This document shows positions 1-11,510 of a DNA stretch of 64,000 nucleotides, in pieces; position 1 is the first letter of the stretch, and each line of letters opens with the position of its first letter. The position numbers and the translations under genes are program-made. The notes under the pieces are model-generated. The model ran no database searches. It saw nothing but the letters and a program-made list of their open reading frames with translations, and had not been told where the DNA came from. Source of the stretch: Theocolax elegans (taxonomy: Eukaryota; Arthropoda; Insecta; Hymenoptera; Cerocephalidae); the NCBI GenBank assembly GCA_026168455.1, contig CM047426.1, positions 37,945,175 through 38,009,174 of the forward strand, read 5' to 3'.

Positions 1-39
1 AAAAACACTGGTTTTATAGTTTTTGTGAACGCCCTGTGA

Positions 40-1984
40 TTGATGAACTGTTGTGCTCAAGGGCAAGAAGCATGTCAAGCAGTAATCGCAGCTGGTGGAA
101 GCCAAGTATATGTTGGAGCTCCGTTCAATATGGTTAAAGGACAAAAAGCGACCCTAAAGCCAGCCCAACCCTACGCTATTAAAATTAACGCGTCGGATCG
201 GCTGGCATATGTCGACATTCTTTAGTGAATTCAGTCCGCACCAACCGTCAAGTCGCTGGGAGAAAAAGGTTCCCGCATCAGGCGTACCAAAACAGAGGAA
301 CTGTTCATTGAGTTTGGGAGATCTGGTGTGGGGACATCAGAACTTGAGGCGGCGGTCACGTCCATATTATGGGGGTTGGCTGGCTACAAGAAGCGACATT
401 GCAAGATGTGGCAGAGATAATATCTGCGGTGATCAGGCCAAATGTCATGCTTTTTGGGAGTATATAACGCAGAGGATTTTACGGAGGCACCCAGAAGACC
501 AGTATCCTGCTTCCGACTGCAGCGGCAACAAAGCTGCTACAAAATGGAAAGCTCAAAATAAGCTGAGTGAACTGCAGGTTTGGCTTTGCGAAGCTGCTTC
601 GTGATGCTACTCGTCATATCGCGAGGGATTGCAGGGATTGCGGTGTTTGCGGCGCTGTCGAGAAGCTACAAAGCAGTGGATTATACGTCAAACAAAAATC
701 TAGCCGAGGTTCTCAGAAATGGCTAAGGAGCTCTATATCAACGTAAACTACTATGCTGTGGCCCAGGATCTGCTGACGCAGGTAGACAATGTGGCTTTGG
801 GCGTCGTCGCAAAGAGCATCGATGAGATACAATACTTTGGTAATGTCTCTATTGCGGTAGTAGCTGTATGGTTGGGCAACCATGGGCTATGTCTGGCGGC
901 TGAAAAGTAGGAAGCAGTGCTCATCTTCCAAATGAAGCAAAGGTGGTACACCACCTTTACTATGAATGATAAGCCTATAAGTGCGGCGGACATGGTAAAA
1001 TAGCCGGAATGGATCGCAGGGTCGAAAGCTGTAAGAGTAGTTTGTTGGGCATAATACCCAATACCGGAAGGACAAAGCAGCCACGTCAGGCCCTCTTAGC
1101 GATAATAAGCTCCGTAATTTTGTATAGAGCTCCGATATAGGCGAATGCTCTAAGTACCAATATGAGTTACGGGGCATCCTGTCGACGAGCCTGCAGAATA
1201 ACCGCGTTGAGGGTGGCTCATGTTTATGAAACCGTGTCAGATATAGCCATCTCGGTGATCGCGGGGATCCCTCCCATCGATCTTTTGGTGCTAGAGAGGG
1301 CTGATACGTATACAAAAAAGATCGGCGTAGCTCAGAAAACAAGCGAAGCAGCACGTGTCTATAGTAGTCGGTGGTCAATCAGTACCACTATATAGTGATA
1401 GTGATAGCAGAGATGTTCGCACCGCGTCGTTCAAGATGTTGCGAAATGGACAAGTAGGAACACGTATTCGACACTTTTTATCTGACTCAAGTGCTTACCG
1501 GTCATTAGTGCTTCCGCAGCTGCCTGCACCGCATCCGTACATACAGGAATGCGGAGTGCCCGACTTGCCCATTATCGACGAATATGTCCTGTCCTGGAGT
1601 CCTGGTTCTCCAAGGATGTCTTCCAAATCTTTTGAAAGGGTTCTTTAACTCTAGAGGACATTGGCATATACCGTTTGGTTTGAAAGAGGGTTGGGACCAA
1701 ATGTGGGTTCACTGCTACACACGAGGTAATAACGGTGGTTTCCGAGGAGGGAAGGTTAGTCGAGAAGAGGAGCCCTGTAAATACTCAATGGTAGGGTACG
1801 TGATTTTCAATGGGTATAGGTCATATTCTAAAAACACACACTAGATTTGAACTCTAGATATGTTAAAATATATACTTATAATATGCTTTTAGCAAATCGA
1901 AAAATTTTATTGTTACAAAGCTTCTTCTACGAGGAAGCAAAAATTAATTAAATATTACTATCACCAACATTTAAAATAATAATG
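40..1984 (+). mobile_element. Decayed R1/TRAS-like non-LTR retrotransposon, copy 1 (gag and RT 3' part)
   Basis: Remnant of a LINE whose ORF1 (gag-like) and ORF2 (reverse transcriptase) would drive target-primed retrotransposition. Gag-type peptide is readable in shifting frames: KINASDRLAYVDIL near 180-223, a TSELEAAVTSILWG stretch near 340-380, and a zinc-knuckle remnant (HIARDC then CGVC) near 615-650. From about 719 the frame resembles the end of the RT domain (WLGNHGLCLAAEK at 870-907, then EAVLI after a stop). ITALRVAHVYETVSDIA and VIAGIPPIDLL at 1200-1285 are the conserved post-RT block of R1/TRAS/I elements. LTQVLTGH, CFRSCLHRI and AECPTCP at 1480-1575 form the C-terminal cysteine motif. 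Endonuclease and most of the RT are missing between gag and the RT tail, so this is an internally deleted, many-times-frameshifted copy. AT-rich 3' UTR follows to about 1984. Clade assignment is from memory of motif patterns. Confidence 0.72.
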
Positions 1985-3647
1985 ATCTGGTGTGGGGACA
2001 TCAGAACTTGAGGCGGCGGTCACGTCCATATTATGGGGGTTGGCTGGCTACAAGAAGCGACATTGCAAGATGTGGCAGAGATAATATCTGCGGTGATCAG
2101 GCCAAATGTCATGCTTTTTGGGAGTATATAACGCAGAGGATTTTACGGAGGCACCCAGAAGACCAGTATCCTGCTTCCGACTGCAGCGGCAACAAAGCTG
2201 CTACAAAATGGAAAGCTCAAAATAAGCTGAGTGAACTGCAGGTTTGGCTTTGCGAAGCTGCTTCGTGATGCTACTCGTCATATCGCGAGGGATTGCAGGG
2301 ATTGCGGTGTTTGCGGCGCTGTCGAGAAGCTACAAAGCAGTGGATTATACGTCAAACAAAAATCTAGCCGAGGTTCTCAGAAATGGCTAAGGAGCTCTAT
2401 ATCAACGTAAACTACTATGCTGTGGCCCAGGATCTGCTGACGCAGGTAGACAATGTGGCTTTGGGCGTCGTCGCAAAGAGCATCGATGAGATACAATACT
2501 TTGGTAATGTCTCTATTGCGGTAGTAGCTGTATGGTTGGGCAACCATGGGCTATGTCTGGCGGCTGAAAAGTAGGAAGCAGTGCTCATCTTCCAAATGAA
2601 GCAAAGGTGGTACACCACCTTTACTATGAATGATAAGCCTATAAGTGCGGCGGACATGGTAAAATAGCCGGAATGGATCGCAGGGTCGAAAGCTGTAAGA
2701 GTAGTTTGTTGGGCATAATACCCAATACCGGAAGGACAAAGCAGCCACGTCAGGCCCTCTTAGCGATAATAAGCTCCGTAATTTTGTATAGAGCTCCGAT
2801 ATAGGCGAATGCTCTAAGTACCAATATGAGTTACGGGGCATCCTGTCGACGAGCCTGCAGAATAACCGCGTTGAGGGTGGCTCATGTTTATGAAACCGTG
2901 TCAGATATAGCCATCTCGGTGATCGCGGGGATCCCTCCATCGATCTTTTGGTGCTAGAGAGGGCTGATACGTATACAAAAAAGATCGGCGTAGCTCAGAA
3001 AACAAGCGAAGCAGCACGTGTCTATAGTAGTCGGTGGTCAATCAGTACCACTATATAGTGATAGTGATAGCAGAGATGTTCGCACCGCGTCGTTCAAGAT
3101 GTTGCGAAATGGACAAGTAGGAACACGTATTCGACACTTTTTATCTGACTCAAGTGCTTACCGGTCATTAGTGCTTCCGCAGCTGCCTGCACCGCATCCG
3201 TACATACAGGAATGCGGAGTGCCCGACTTGCCCATTATCGACGAATATGTCCTGTCCTGGAGTCCTGGTTCTCCAAGGATGTCTTCCAAATCTTTTGAAA
3301 GGGTTCTTTAACTCTAGAGGACATTGGCATATACCGTTTGGTTTGAAAGAGGGTTGGGACCAAATGTGGGTTCACTGCTACACACGAGGTAATAACGGTG
3401 GTTTCCGAGGAGGGAAGGTTAGTCGAGAAGAGGAGCCCTGTAAATACTCAATGGTAGGGTACGTGATTTTCAATGGGTATAGGTCATATTCTAAAAACAC
3501 ACACTAGATTTGAACTCTAGATATGTTAAAATATATACTTATAATATGCTTTTAGCAAATCGAAAAATTTTATTGTTACAAAGCTTCTTCTACGAGGAAG
3601 CAAAAATTAATTAAATATTACTATCACCAACATTTAAAATAATAATG
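1985..3647 (+). mobile_element. Tandem second copy of the LINE 3' part
   Basis: Near-identical direct copy of 321-1984, offset 1664 bases and then 1663 after a single C deletion near 2938 that shifts the frame in the PPIDLL block. The 5' gag part upstream of 321 is not repeated, so the duplication starts inside the element. It ends at the shared AATAATGA, after which unique AT-rich sequence begins. All the stops of copy 1 are repeated, so the element was already dead when it duplicated. The high identity indicates a recent segmental duplication, not a second retrotransposition. Confidence 0.8.
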
Positions 3648-4300
3648 ACACATGTTTAAGTGTAAACATTTCAAATTTAATTAATTTAAGTATTTAATAT
3701 ATTTTTAGTACTTGTTTAATTTATTTTTATGTATCATAACACGTTATTTTAATGAAACGTAATCGTACGAATAAGTCTAAAATAATACAGACCTTCGAAT
3801 CATGTACATGGATTAATTCTAATTCTAGAAACACCAGCTGTCTTTTTTAAATAGTCTCGCATGATATGATATTATTCACGTTTTTGGTGCACCACATCGA
3901 ACATAATGAAGTTAATTGTGAGGGTTTTAGTATATACTAAAACGTTCACAGTAACTGATTCCATCAAGTATCTTAATTTATATTTTACATGTCGGATTAT
4001 AAAATATTTTATTAAGAAAATAATAAAAATACTTTTAAAATTGATTATTTAGGGGTACGAAATAGGACAACGACTTTATTTAACAAAAATAATTGGAAAA
4101 CGTTTAAGTGTTTCCAAAAAGGAAGCAAACGCGAGACAATTTGGTTTAACGAAATGTGACGAGCAATATACACGGCACTTTTTTCCTCAAATAGCATCTA
4201 TACTTTAAAAAAACTTTGCATTATATTTACATATATGGGGAGGAAGGTAACTTCGAAGATTCGGAATAATTGGGAAATTATAGACTACCCTAAATTGTAC
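3648..4300. other. AT-rich intergenic stretch without recognisable feature
   Basis: No convincing reading frame, repeat or RNA was recognised. It lies between the duplicated LINE and the inverted repeat family starting near 4302. Confidence 0.4.
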
Positions 4301-4301
4301 A

Positions 4302-4660
4302 CTTATACAGGGTCTTCAAAAACGATGGCATTTTACACATACTATGCAATAGACTAAAAATTTCCAAGCAAAAAAGCTAAGAAAAATTTTATGATCCGAA
4401 GCATAGTTTAGCCGTAATTAATTGTTAAATATTTGGAAATATCAGCCAATGAGCGCATAGTACCGGTGTCGGAGAGCCGGGGAGCTCCACAAAGTGGAGA
4501 GTCTTACGCCTCGAGTGCAACTGCCCCGCCGTTGCCATGACAACAGAAAACACAAGTTGCTAGTAAGGAATAATTTTGAAGGAATGTAGTTTTGCAATTG
4601 TATCCAAGCCAAAATGAGTAAAATCAGATGATCCTCCTTAGAAGAGATAGAAATTTAAAT
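4302..4660 (+). repeat. Dispersed repeat, left member of an inverted pair
   Basis: Two blocks, about 4403-4470 (AGCATAGTTTAGCCGTAATT and onward) and about 4555-4650 (GTAAGGAATAATTTTGAAGG and onward through GATGATCCTCCTT), recur in reverse complement at about 11080-11250 with scattered mismatches. The sequence starts with an ACAGGGTCTTC-type end near 4304. The pair encloses the whole 4.7-11 kb region, so the two could be the arms of one large foldback element or two insertions of one family in opposite orientation. Confidence 0.6.
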
Positions 4661-4867
4661 GCCTGATTTGACAGTTGTACAGTGTTTACGTTACATTACC
4701 TTTGGCGATGTATATATAAATACACCGAGTTTTGCTTGTGTTGACTGTTTATCTAACCGCTTGACGTATCGGTTATCCGATTATAAAAAAGGTATTTTTT
4801 ATATCTAAGTTTTTCAATATTGTTTGTGCGTTCTTTTAATTTGTTATTTGTGTTATCAATAAAATAG

Positions 4868-4905
4868 CCTGAAGAGGTTGGCAGACCACGCCAACGAAAC
4901 GTCGT
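4868..4905 (+). ncRNA. Hammerhead-like core motif (possible Penelope/retroelement ribozyme)
   Basis: CTGAAGA fits the hammerhead CUGANGA box. It is followed by GTTGGC and GCCAAC, which pair perfectly as stem II, then GAAAC and a GTC/GTT cleavage-type trinucleotide. One unpaired G sits next to stem II and I could not find a good stem I, so catalytic activity is doubtful. Such minimal motifs occur in Penelope-like and other retroelement ends. Confidence 0.3.
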
Positions 4906-4909
4906 TTGG

Positions 4910-5209
4910 AAGAAAAACTTTTTGTTTTTTTTTTCTTTTCCTTCGCCTCCGTCAGATCGACAAAAATTCCTATTAAAATCTCTAATCGTCGCCGAGGTCT
5001 ATGCTTTTATTACAAGTCGGTAAACGGCCGACTTGTAGAGAGAGGGGGAAAAATATCGCGAACTAAAATAATATGCCCATGTCAACGGGACTGGTATAAG
5101 GCAATACGATTATTTATTAATTGCGAATAAAACACGATTGCGTGAAGTGGTACCACTTACTTTATAAGCTGCTGTAGTCGTTGGTAAACAACGACCAGCC
5201 GATCGGTCG

Positions 5210-5241
<32 letters not shown>

Positions 5242-5395
5242 AACTCTCGCTGCGGTGTAGGACGGATTGTCCGTTCGCCCGTGCACTCTCCCCCTCGCGC
5301 GCGTAGTCGATCTCGCCCGTGTAGCCACGACGAACCGAGCCGAGCTGAATCTCGCCGGCACGAGCCGATGCGAACATTACGATACTGTTCGCTCG
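4910..5395 (-). mobile_element. Solo-LTR-like segment, minus strand (main part)
   Basis: Read on the minus strand, this holds a GC-rich leader, a GA-rich tract (5205-5241), and AAGTAAGTGGTACCACTT at 5145-5162, a palindrome overlapping a splice-donor-like sequence. The same arrangement occurs at 60880-60965 and, more loosely, at 39450-39570 and 37030-37045, all in LTR-like regions. The start of this LTR is displaced to 10053-10104 by the inserted element at 5396-10042: the minus strand at 10104 begins TGTAACAGTAAGG, comparable to the TATAACGGTAAGC start of the 39137 LTR. The exact 3' end was not resolved. Confidence 0.5.
5386..5395. repeat. 10-bp direct repeat flanking the TIR dimer (left)
   Basis: TGTTCGCTCG at 5386-5395 is repeated exactly at 10043-10052, on either side of the two tandem TIR elements. 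It is best read as the target-site duplication of the insertion. Confidence 0.65.
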
Positions 5396-6392
5396 ACCGC
5401 CCTTACCCCAGCCCGCCGACCTACGGAATTTTATAAAAAAAAAATGCTATCCGATGTATTTTTAATTGTACTTTCTAAAAAAACAAGAAATTTTAATTGT
5501 ACCCCCACCGTTTTTGAGAAAAAAAATGACAAAGTATTGCAATATTAAAACACCGATACCTCACCTTACAATCGTTCCTTCGTCCTAATTATGGTGTAAA
5601 AAAATTGTACCTTTTTTGCACTTAATTGTACCACCCTCACTTTCATGAAAAAAGCATCGGTATAGCAGTAAAATATAAAAAAAGCAATACCGTCATATGG
5701 AGAGTCCGTTCTCAGCTACTGCGCATGCGCGGCCACCGGAAGTACGAGAGGGGCTTTTCCACCGCGCGAGTTTTCAAAGTGTCAAACAAAGAAAAAATGC
5801 ACGGAAGGCGTTGGAAAAAATACCCATTGACACATCATTAACCAGGATCAATAGAATTGTCGGAATTACGAATTGTACCCTCTTAGTTTTTGAGAAAAAA
5901 AATGCCAAAGTATGGGAATAATGAAAGGTCGGTTACTCGTTTTAGAATCGCTTTTACGTCAACGTAGGCGCCCAAAAAAATTGTACCTTTTTCGTACTTA
6001 ATTGTACCACCCTCACTTTTCCGAAAAAATAACGGTATAACGCAAAAATATTAAAAAAGCAATATCGTCTGATTGACAGTCCGTTTTCAGCTACTGCGCA
6101 TGCGCGGCCAACGGAAGTGCGAGATTCGCATGCACACGAGCTTTTCAACCGCACGAGATTTTAAAATCGTAAAAAAGGGAAAAAATGCATGGGAGGCATT
6201 GATGAAATATCCATCGTCGCATTATTATTATTAATTACCAGAACGCATTATTATTATTAATTACGGCCCCGTCTTAGTCAATAACCTGAGGGATAGTTTA
6301 TTTTTAAAAACATAAAGCAAATCAATAATAAAGAGTTCAGATAAATACCTTTCCATATAATTATATATATATAAATAATATTATATACGTAA

Positions 6393-6440
<48 letters not shown>

Positions 6441-7716
6441 ATGTATGCATAGATAGGGTGGACCATATTTTTATTGTTGATTTGCTTTATGTTTTTAAAA
6501 ATAAACTATCCCTCAGGTTATTGACTAAGACGGGGCCGTACTTACTTCTCAATTTTTCAACCCAAAACGAGTTATAGACGACTGTCTACATAAGTCTCAA
6601 ATACTCACATAAGCCTCATAAATAATAAACACTTTTGTTATTACTTGCTTTTTTCGCGATTTTAAGACGCCTGCCTTCATAGGCCCGCTGGTAATTATTT
6701 AATTATTTTTGCTCAAATTTAATGTGTAAACCAACAAACTAATGATGGTACAATTAAGAACAAATGAAAAAGAATATTTAATACGTCTGTTAATTGTTAA
6801 ACAGCTGTTGTGCACGCTGCTTTCAACGTTTCCACCTGTAACCTGACAATAACTTTTTTTTTCTCAAAATCTCAGGTGGTACAATTAATTTTCTGTAAAG
6901 TTTATTAAATATAAATAAAAATACATCGTTAACTATTTTTTTCAGAGTCATTATACCAACTTTCACGTTTTTTTGAATTTTAAATCGCCCGCCTTTTCGT
7001 ACGCCACAACTGCGCATGCGCGATGCCCATGCTTGCCCCTGATTATTATTTAATTATCTCTGCTCAAATTTAATGTGTAAACCAACAAACTAATGATGGT
7101 ACAATTAAGAACAAATAAAAAGAATATTTAATTTGTCTTTTTATTGTTAAACAGCTGTTGCACACGCTGCTTCCAACGTTTCCACCTGTAACCTGACAAT
7201 AACTTTTTTTTTCTCAAAACCTCAGGTGGTACAATTAAATTTTCTGTAAAGTCTATGAAAGATAAATGAATATACATCGTTGACTATTTTTTATAAGATC
7301 TTTCGAGCATTTTTTAATGTATTCATGACTTTTAAATAACGCGCCATAAGAAAGCCCCTATGCATGCGTTTCTCGTATTTCCGGTGACCGCGCATGCGCG
7401 GTGACTGGAAATATATTTGCACTATGTCAGTATAATTTTTTTGATTTTTTATTTATTGTATTATATTATTTCGCAAAAGTAACGGTGGTACAATTAAGTA
7501 TAAAAAAGGTACAATTTTTCTGCACCTTTCCTTTAACGTTAAAACCACTTTAAAAGGAGCTATTGGCGGATTAATATTCTAGTACTTTAGGATTTTTTTT
7601 CTAAAAAACTACGGGGGTACAATTGAAAATTTTTTTTTGTTGAAAAGTACAATTAAAAATACGTCGATTAGCATTTTTTTTTATTATATTTCGAAGGGTC
7701 GTCGGGCTGGGGTAGG
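5396..7716. mobile_element. Non-autonomous TIR DNA element, copy 1 of a head-to-tail dimer
   Basis: The left end CCGCCCTTACCCCAGCCCG matches the reverse complement of the right end (CGGGCTGGGGTAGG) with about 25 imperfect terminal bases. The first half is studded with AATTGTACC motifs and the second half with the mirrored GGTACAATT form, typical of subterminal transposase-binding repeats. Four copies of the palindrome GCGCATGCGC lie at 5721, 6096, 7012 and 7390. No transposase frame is present. Short frames (5626-5921) are repeated in copy 2 simply because the copies are near-identical. The 10-bp target duplication would suit a Mutator-like family, but that assignment is tentative. Confidence 0.75.
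6264..6538. mobile_element. Snap-back MITE nested in TIR element copy 1
   Basis: Perfect inverted arms of about 65 bp start CGGCCCCGTCTTAGTC and end GACTAAGACGGGGCCG, separated by a (TA)n core. TA dinucleotides flank both ends. A diverged form of one arm (GGGGCCGAACTTGCTTTC) recurs at 11970. Confidence 0.7.
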
Positions 7717-8713
7717 ACCGCCCTTACCCCAGCCCGCCGACCTACGGAATTTTATAAAAAAAAAATGCTATCCGATGTATTTTTAATTGTACTTTCTAAA
7801 AAAACAAGAAATTTTAATTGTACCCCCACCGTTTTTGAGAAAAAAAATGACAAAGTATTGCAATATTAAAACACCGATACCTCACCTTACAATCGTTCCT
7901 TCGTCCTAATTATGGTGTAAAAAATTGTACCTTTTTTGCACTTAATTGTACCACCCTCACTTTCATGAAAAAAGCATCGGTATAGCAGTAAAATATAAAA
8001 AAAGCAATACCGTCATATGGAGAGTCCGTTCTCAGCTACTGCGCATGCGCGGCCACCGGAAGTACGAGAGGGGCTTTTCCACCGCGCGAGTTTTCAAAGT
8101 GTCAAACAAAGAAAAAATGCACGGAAGGCGTTGGAAAAAATACCCATTGACACATCATTAACCAGGATCAATAGAATTGTCGGAATTACGAATTGTACCC
8201 TCTTAGTTTTTGAGAAAAAAAATGCCAAAGTATGGGAATAATGAAAGGTCGGTTACTCGTTTTAGAATCGCTTTTACGTCAACGTAGGCGCCCAAAAAAA
8301 TTGTACCTTTTTCGTACTTAATTGTACCACCCTCACTTTTCCGAAAAAATAACGGTATAACGCAAAAATATTAAAAAAGCAATATCGTCTGATTGACAGT
8401 CCGTTTTCAGCTACTGCGCATGCGCGGCCAACGGAAGTGCGAGATTCGCATGCACACGAGCTTTTCAACCGCACGAGATTTTAAAATCGTAAAAAGGGAA
8501 AAAATGCATGGGAGGCATTGATGAAATATCCATCGTCGCATTATTATTATTAATTACCAGAACGCATTATTATTATTAATTACGGCCCCGTCTTAGTCAA
8601 TAACCTGAGGGATAGTTTATTTTTAAAAACATAAAGCAAATCAATAATAAAGAGTTCAGATAAATACCTTTCCATATAATTATATATATATATAAATAAT
8701 ATTATATACGTAA

Positions 8714-8759
<46 letters not shown>

Positions 8760-10042
8760 ATGTATGCATAGATAGGGTGGACCATATTTTTATTGTTGAT
8801 TTGCTTTATGTTTTTAAAAATAAACTATCCCTCAGGTTATTGACTAAGACGGGGCCGTACTTACTTCTCAATTTTTCAACCCAAAACGAGTTATAGACGA
8901 CTGTCTACATAAGTCTCAAATACTCACATAAGCCTCATAAATAATAAACACTTTTGTTATTACTTGCTTTTTTCGCGATTTTAAGACGCCTGCCTTCATA
9001 GGCCCGCTGGTAATTATTTAATTATTTTTGCTCAAATTTAATGTGTAAACCAACAAACTAATGATGGTACAATTAAGAACAAATGAAAAAGAATATTTAA
9101 TACGTCTGTTAATTGTTAAACAGCTGTTGTGCACGCTGCTTTCAACGTTTCCACCTGTAACCTGACAATAACTTTTTTTTTCTCAAAATCTCAGGTGGTA
9201 CAATTAATTTTTCTGTAAAGTTTATTAAATATAAATAAAAATACATCGTTAACTATTTTTTTCAGAGTCATTATACCAACTTTCACGTTTTTTTGAATTT
9301 TAAATCGCCCGCCTTTTCGTACGCCACAACTGCGCATGCGCGATGCCCATGCTTGCCCCTGATTATTATTTAATTATCTCTGCTCAAATTTAATGTGTAA
9401 ACCAACAAACTAATGATGGTACAATTAAGAACAAATAAAAAAGAATATTTAATTTGTCTTTTTATTGTTAAACAGCTGTTGCACACGCTGCTTCCAACGT
9501 TTCCACCTGTAACCTGACAATAACTTTTTTTTTCTCAAAACCTCAGGTGGTACAATTAAATTTTCTGTAAAGTCTATGAAAGATAAATGAATATACATCG
9601 TTGACTATTTTTTATAAGATCTTTCGAGCATTTTTTAATGTATTCATGACTTTTAAATAACGCGCCATAAGAAAGCCCCTATGCATGCGTTTCTCGTATT
9701 TCCGGTGACCGCGCATGCGCGGTGACTGGAAATATATTTGCACTATGTCAGTATAATTTTTTTGATTTTTTATTTATTGTATTATATTATTTCGCAAAAG
9801 TAACGGTGGTACAATTAAGTATAAAAAAGGTACAATTTTTCTGCACCTTTCCTTTAACGTTAAAACCACTTTAAAAGGAGCTATTGGCGGATTAATATTC
9901 TAGTACTTTAGGATTTTTTTTCTAAAAAACTACGGGGGTACAATTGAAAATTTTTTTTTGTTGAAAAGTACAATTAAAAATACGTCGATTAGCATTTTTT
10001 TTTATTATATTTCGAAGGGTCGTCGGGCTGGGGTAGGGTCGG
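7717..10042. mobile_element. Non-autonomous TIR DNA element, copy 2
   Basis: Near-identical to 5396-7716 at an offset of about 2320 bases. The junction at 7711-7720 fuses the right terminus of copy 1 to the left terminus of copy 2 with no target duplication between them. That points to tandem amplification of one insertion, or to transposition of a dimer, not two independent insertions. The GCGCATGCGC palindromes lie at 8041, 8416, 9332 and 9711. Confidence 0.75.
8583..8857. mobile_element. Snap-back MITE nested in TIR element copy 2
   Basis: Same palindrome as at 6264-6538, with a slightly different TA-repeat length. It was therefore present before the 2.32-kb unit was duplicated. Confidence 0.7.
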
Positions 10043-10104
10043 TGTTCGCTCGTGTTGCTCGAATTCGTCAAACGGTAAGGTAAACAATACCTTACTGTTA
10101 CAAA
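10043..10104 (-). mobile_element. Displaced start of the minus-strand solo LTR, with target duplication
   Basis: 10043-10052 repeats the TGTTCGCTCG of 5386-5395. On the minus strand 10104-10076 reads TGTAACAGTAAGG, then TTTACCTTACCG, the short palindromic start seen in the other LTRs of this window. Confidence 0.45.
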
Positions 10105-10471
10105 ATATTGTTTAGTATTTCGAATTTTAATAGATTTTCTCGCTAAAAATTGACGACAATGAAAAAATTTAAAAGCTCCTTCCATTGAAGCTTCTTCCAT
10201 TAATAATGAGACATTTTAAAACTTTTCTTAAATCAGACAAATATTGTCTATTTTTTCGATATTAGAGATTCAAATACCAAAAAATTAACAAATAAAATAA
10301 AAATCAGTAGATTCCTAGTTCGAACAGATAATATTAAGTTAATTTAATAATTATTTTAGATTCGACAAATATTGTCTAACAATTTATCACATTTTAATAC
10401 ATTTTCTCAGCTGTTCGAGCTAGAGGAATCTACAGATTTCTATTTCATTTGTAAATTTTTCTGGATTTTAA

Positions 10472-10850
10472 GACAATGCCAAAGATTTTTTAGAAATTTA
10501 AATTTTGCGCCACAAAATTTATCAAATTTTCCATGTTTATTGTAAAAATAAGTGTTTAGATAAAAATAAAGAGTTGTCCCCGCTAAGTATCATAACATAC
10601 AACGTTTCTGTCAAAGATGAGAAATTAATATTGTTTCGTTTTTTTGAAAACTCTTTTTAGTAAGTCAAACTTTCGTCAAAAACGAAATCATATTATTTAC
10701 TGTCCCTTGGCAGAAATGTTGCTTGTTAAGATATAGCTAGCGGAGACAACTCTTTATTTTTATGTAAAACAATTATGTTTGTTAGAAACACGGAATAACC
10801 GATTCATTTTTTAGCGTAAAATTTAAATTTCTAAGGAGGCTTTGGCGCCG
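10472..10850. repeat. Imperfect palindrome / foldback element
   Basis: Left arm (CCAAAG..AGAAATTTAAATTTTGCG at 10478-10510 and AATAAAGAGTTGTCCCCGCTA at 10566-10586) is the reverse complement of 10738-10850 with mismatches. The centre lies near 10660. A second weaker inverted pair (GTAGATTCCTAGTTCGAACAG at 10307 and CTGTTCGAGCTAGAGGAATC at 10411) precedes it. It looks like an old snap-back MITE; no coding capacity. Confidence 0.6.
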
Positions 10851-11059
10851 CCTTAAAGCTTTTAAAATTCGAAAAAATAGACAATATTGACCTAATCCAA
10901 ATTAATGATTAAAACTGCGTATTATGATTTTAGTCATTTTATAAAGAATTTTTTGACAAATAAAGCCATTGAAAATCGAAATAATAGATATAATTATTCT
11001 GTTAAAAGTATATAATAAAAATACTTTGGCAAATAATACCATAAAACTTCGCGACATTC

Positions 11060-11262
11060 GAAAATATTTTCTATCTCTTCTACGGAAGGATCATCTGATT
11101 TTACTCATTTTGGCTTGAATACAATTGCAAAACTGTATTCCTTCAAATTTATTCCTTACCGGCAACTTTTATTGCTCTCCGGAACCGGTATAATGCGCTC
11201 ATTGGCTGATTTTTCCCAATGTTTAACAATTAATTACGGCTAAACTATGCTAACATGTTAGA
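11060..11262 (-). repeat. Dispersed repeat, right member of the inverted pair
   Basis: Reverse-complement match to parts of 4403-4650, including GATCATCTGATTTTACTCAT and AATTAATTACGGCTAAACTA. Confidence 0.6.
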
Positions 11263-11317
11263 GTATGTTAGAGTAGGTATTGTATGTTTCGGATAAAAAA
11301 CTATTAATATAATAAAA

Positions 11318-11360
11318 GTTGGCCTGCGATGGCTGGCTTCGTAGGGCGTCGGGCTTTTGC
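11318..11360 (+). mobile_element. Truncated tRNA-SINE head
   Basis: GGCCTGCGATGGCTGGCTTC then GTAGGGCGTCGGGCTT matches the tRNA-like head of the SINE seen in full on the minus strand near 20700-20794. Box B and the tail are missing. Confidence 0.55.
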
Positions 11361-11510
11361 AATTATTTAATATTCCTATAAACTGAAAGCAAGTTCGGCC
11401 CGATTTAGCCCTACCGGAAAATCTCACATGAGAATCACCTGATTCTCAAGCCAAAATCTCATGTGATTCTAATGTAACGAATACATGTAATGAATACTCG
11501 GTACGTATTA

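Noticed and set aside
5626..8474. Repeated 66-74 codon frames in the TIR elements
   Set aside because: Identical only because the elements are duplicated; composition follows the DNA motifs and no domain is seen.
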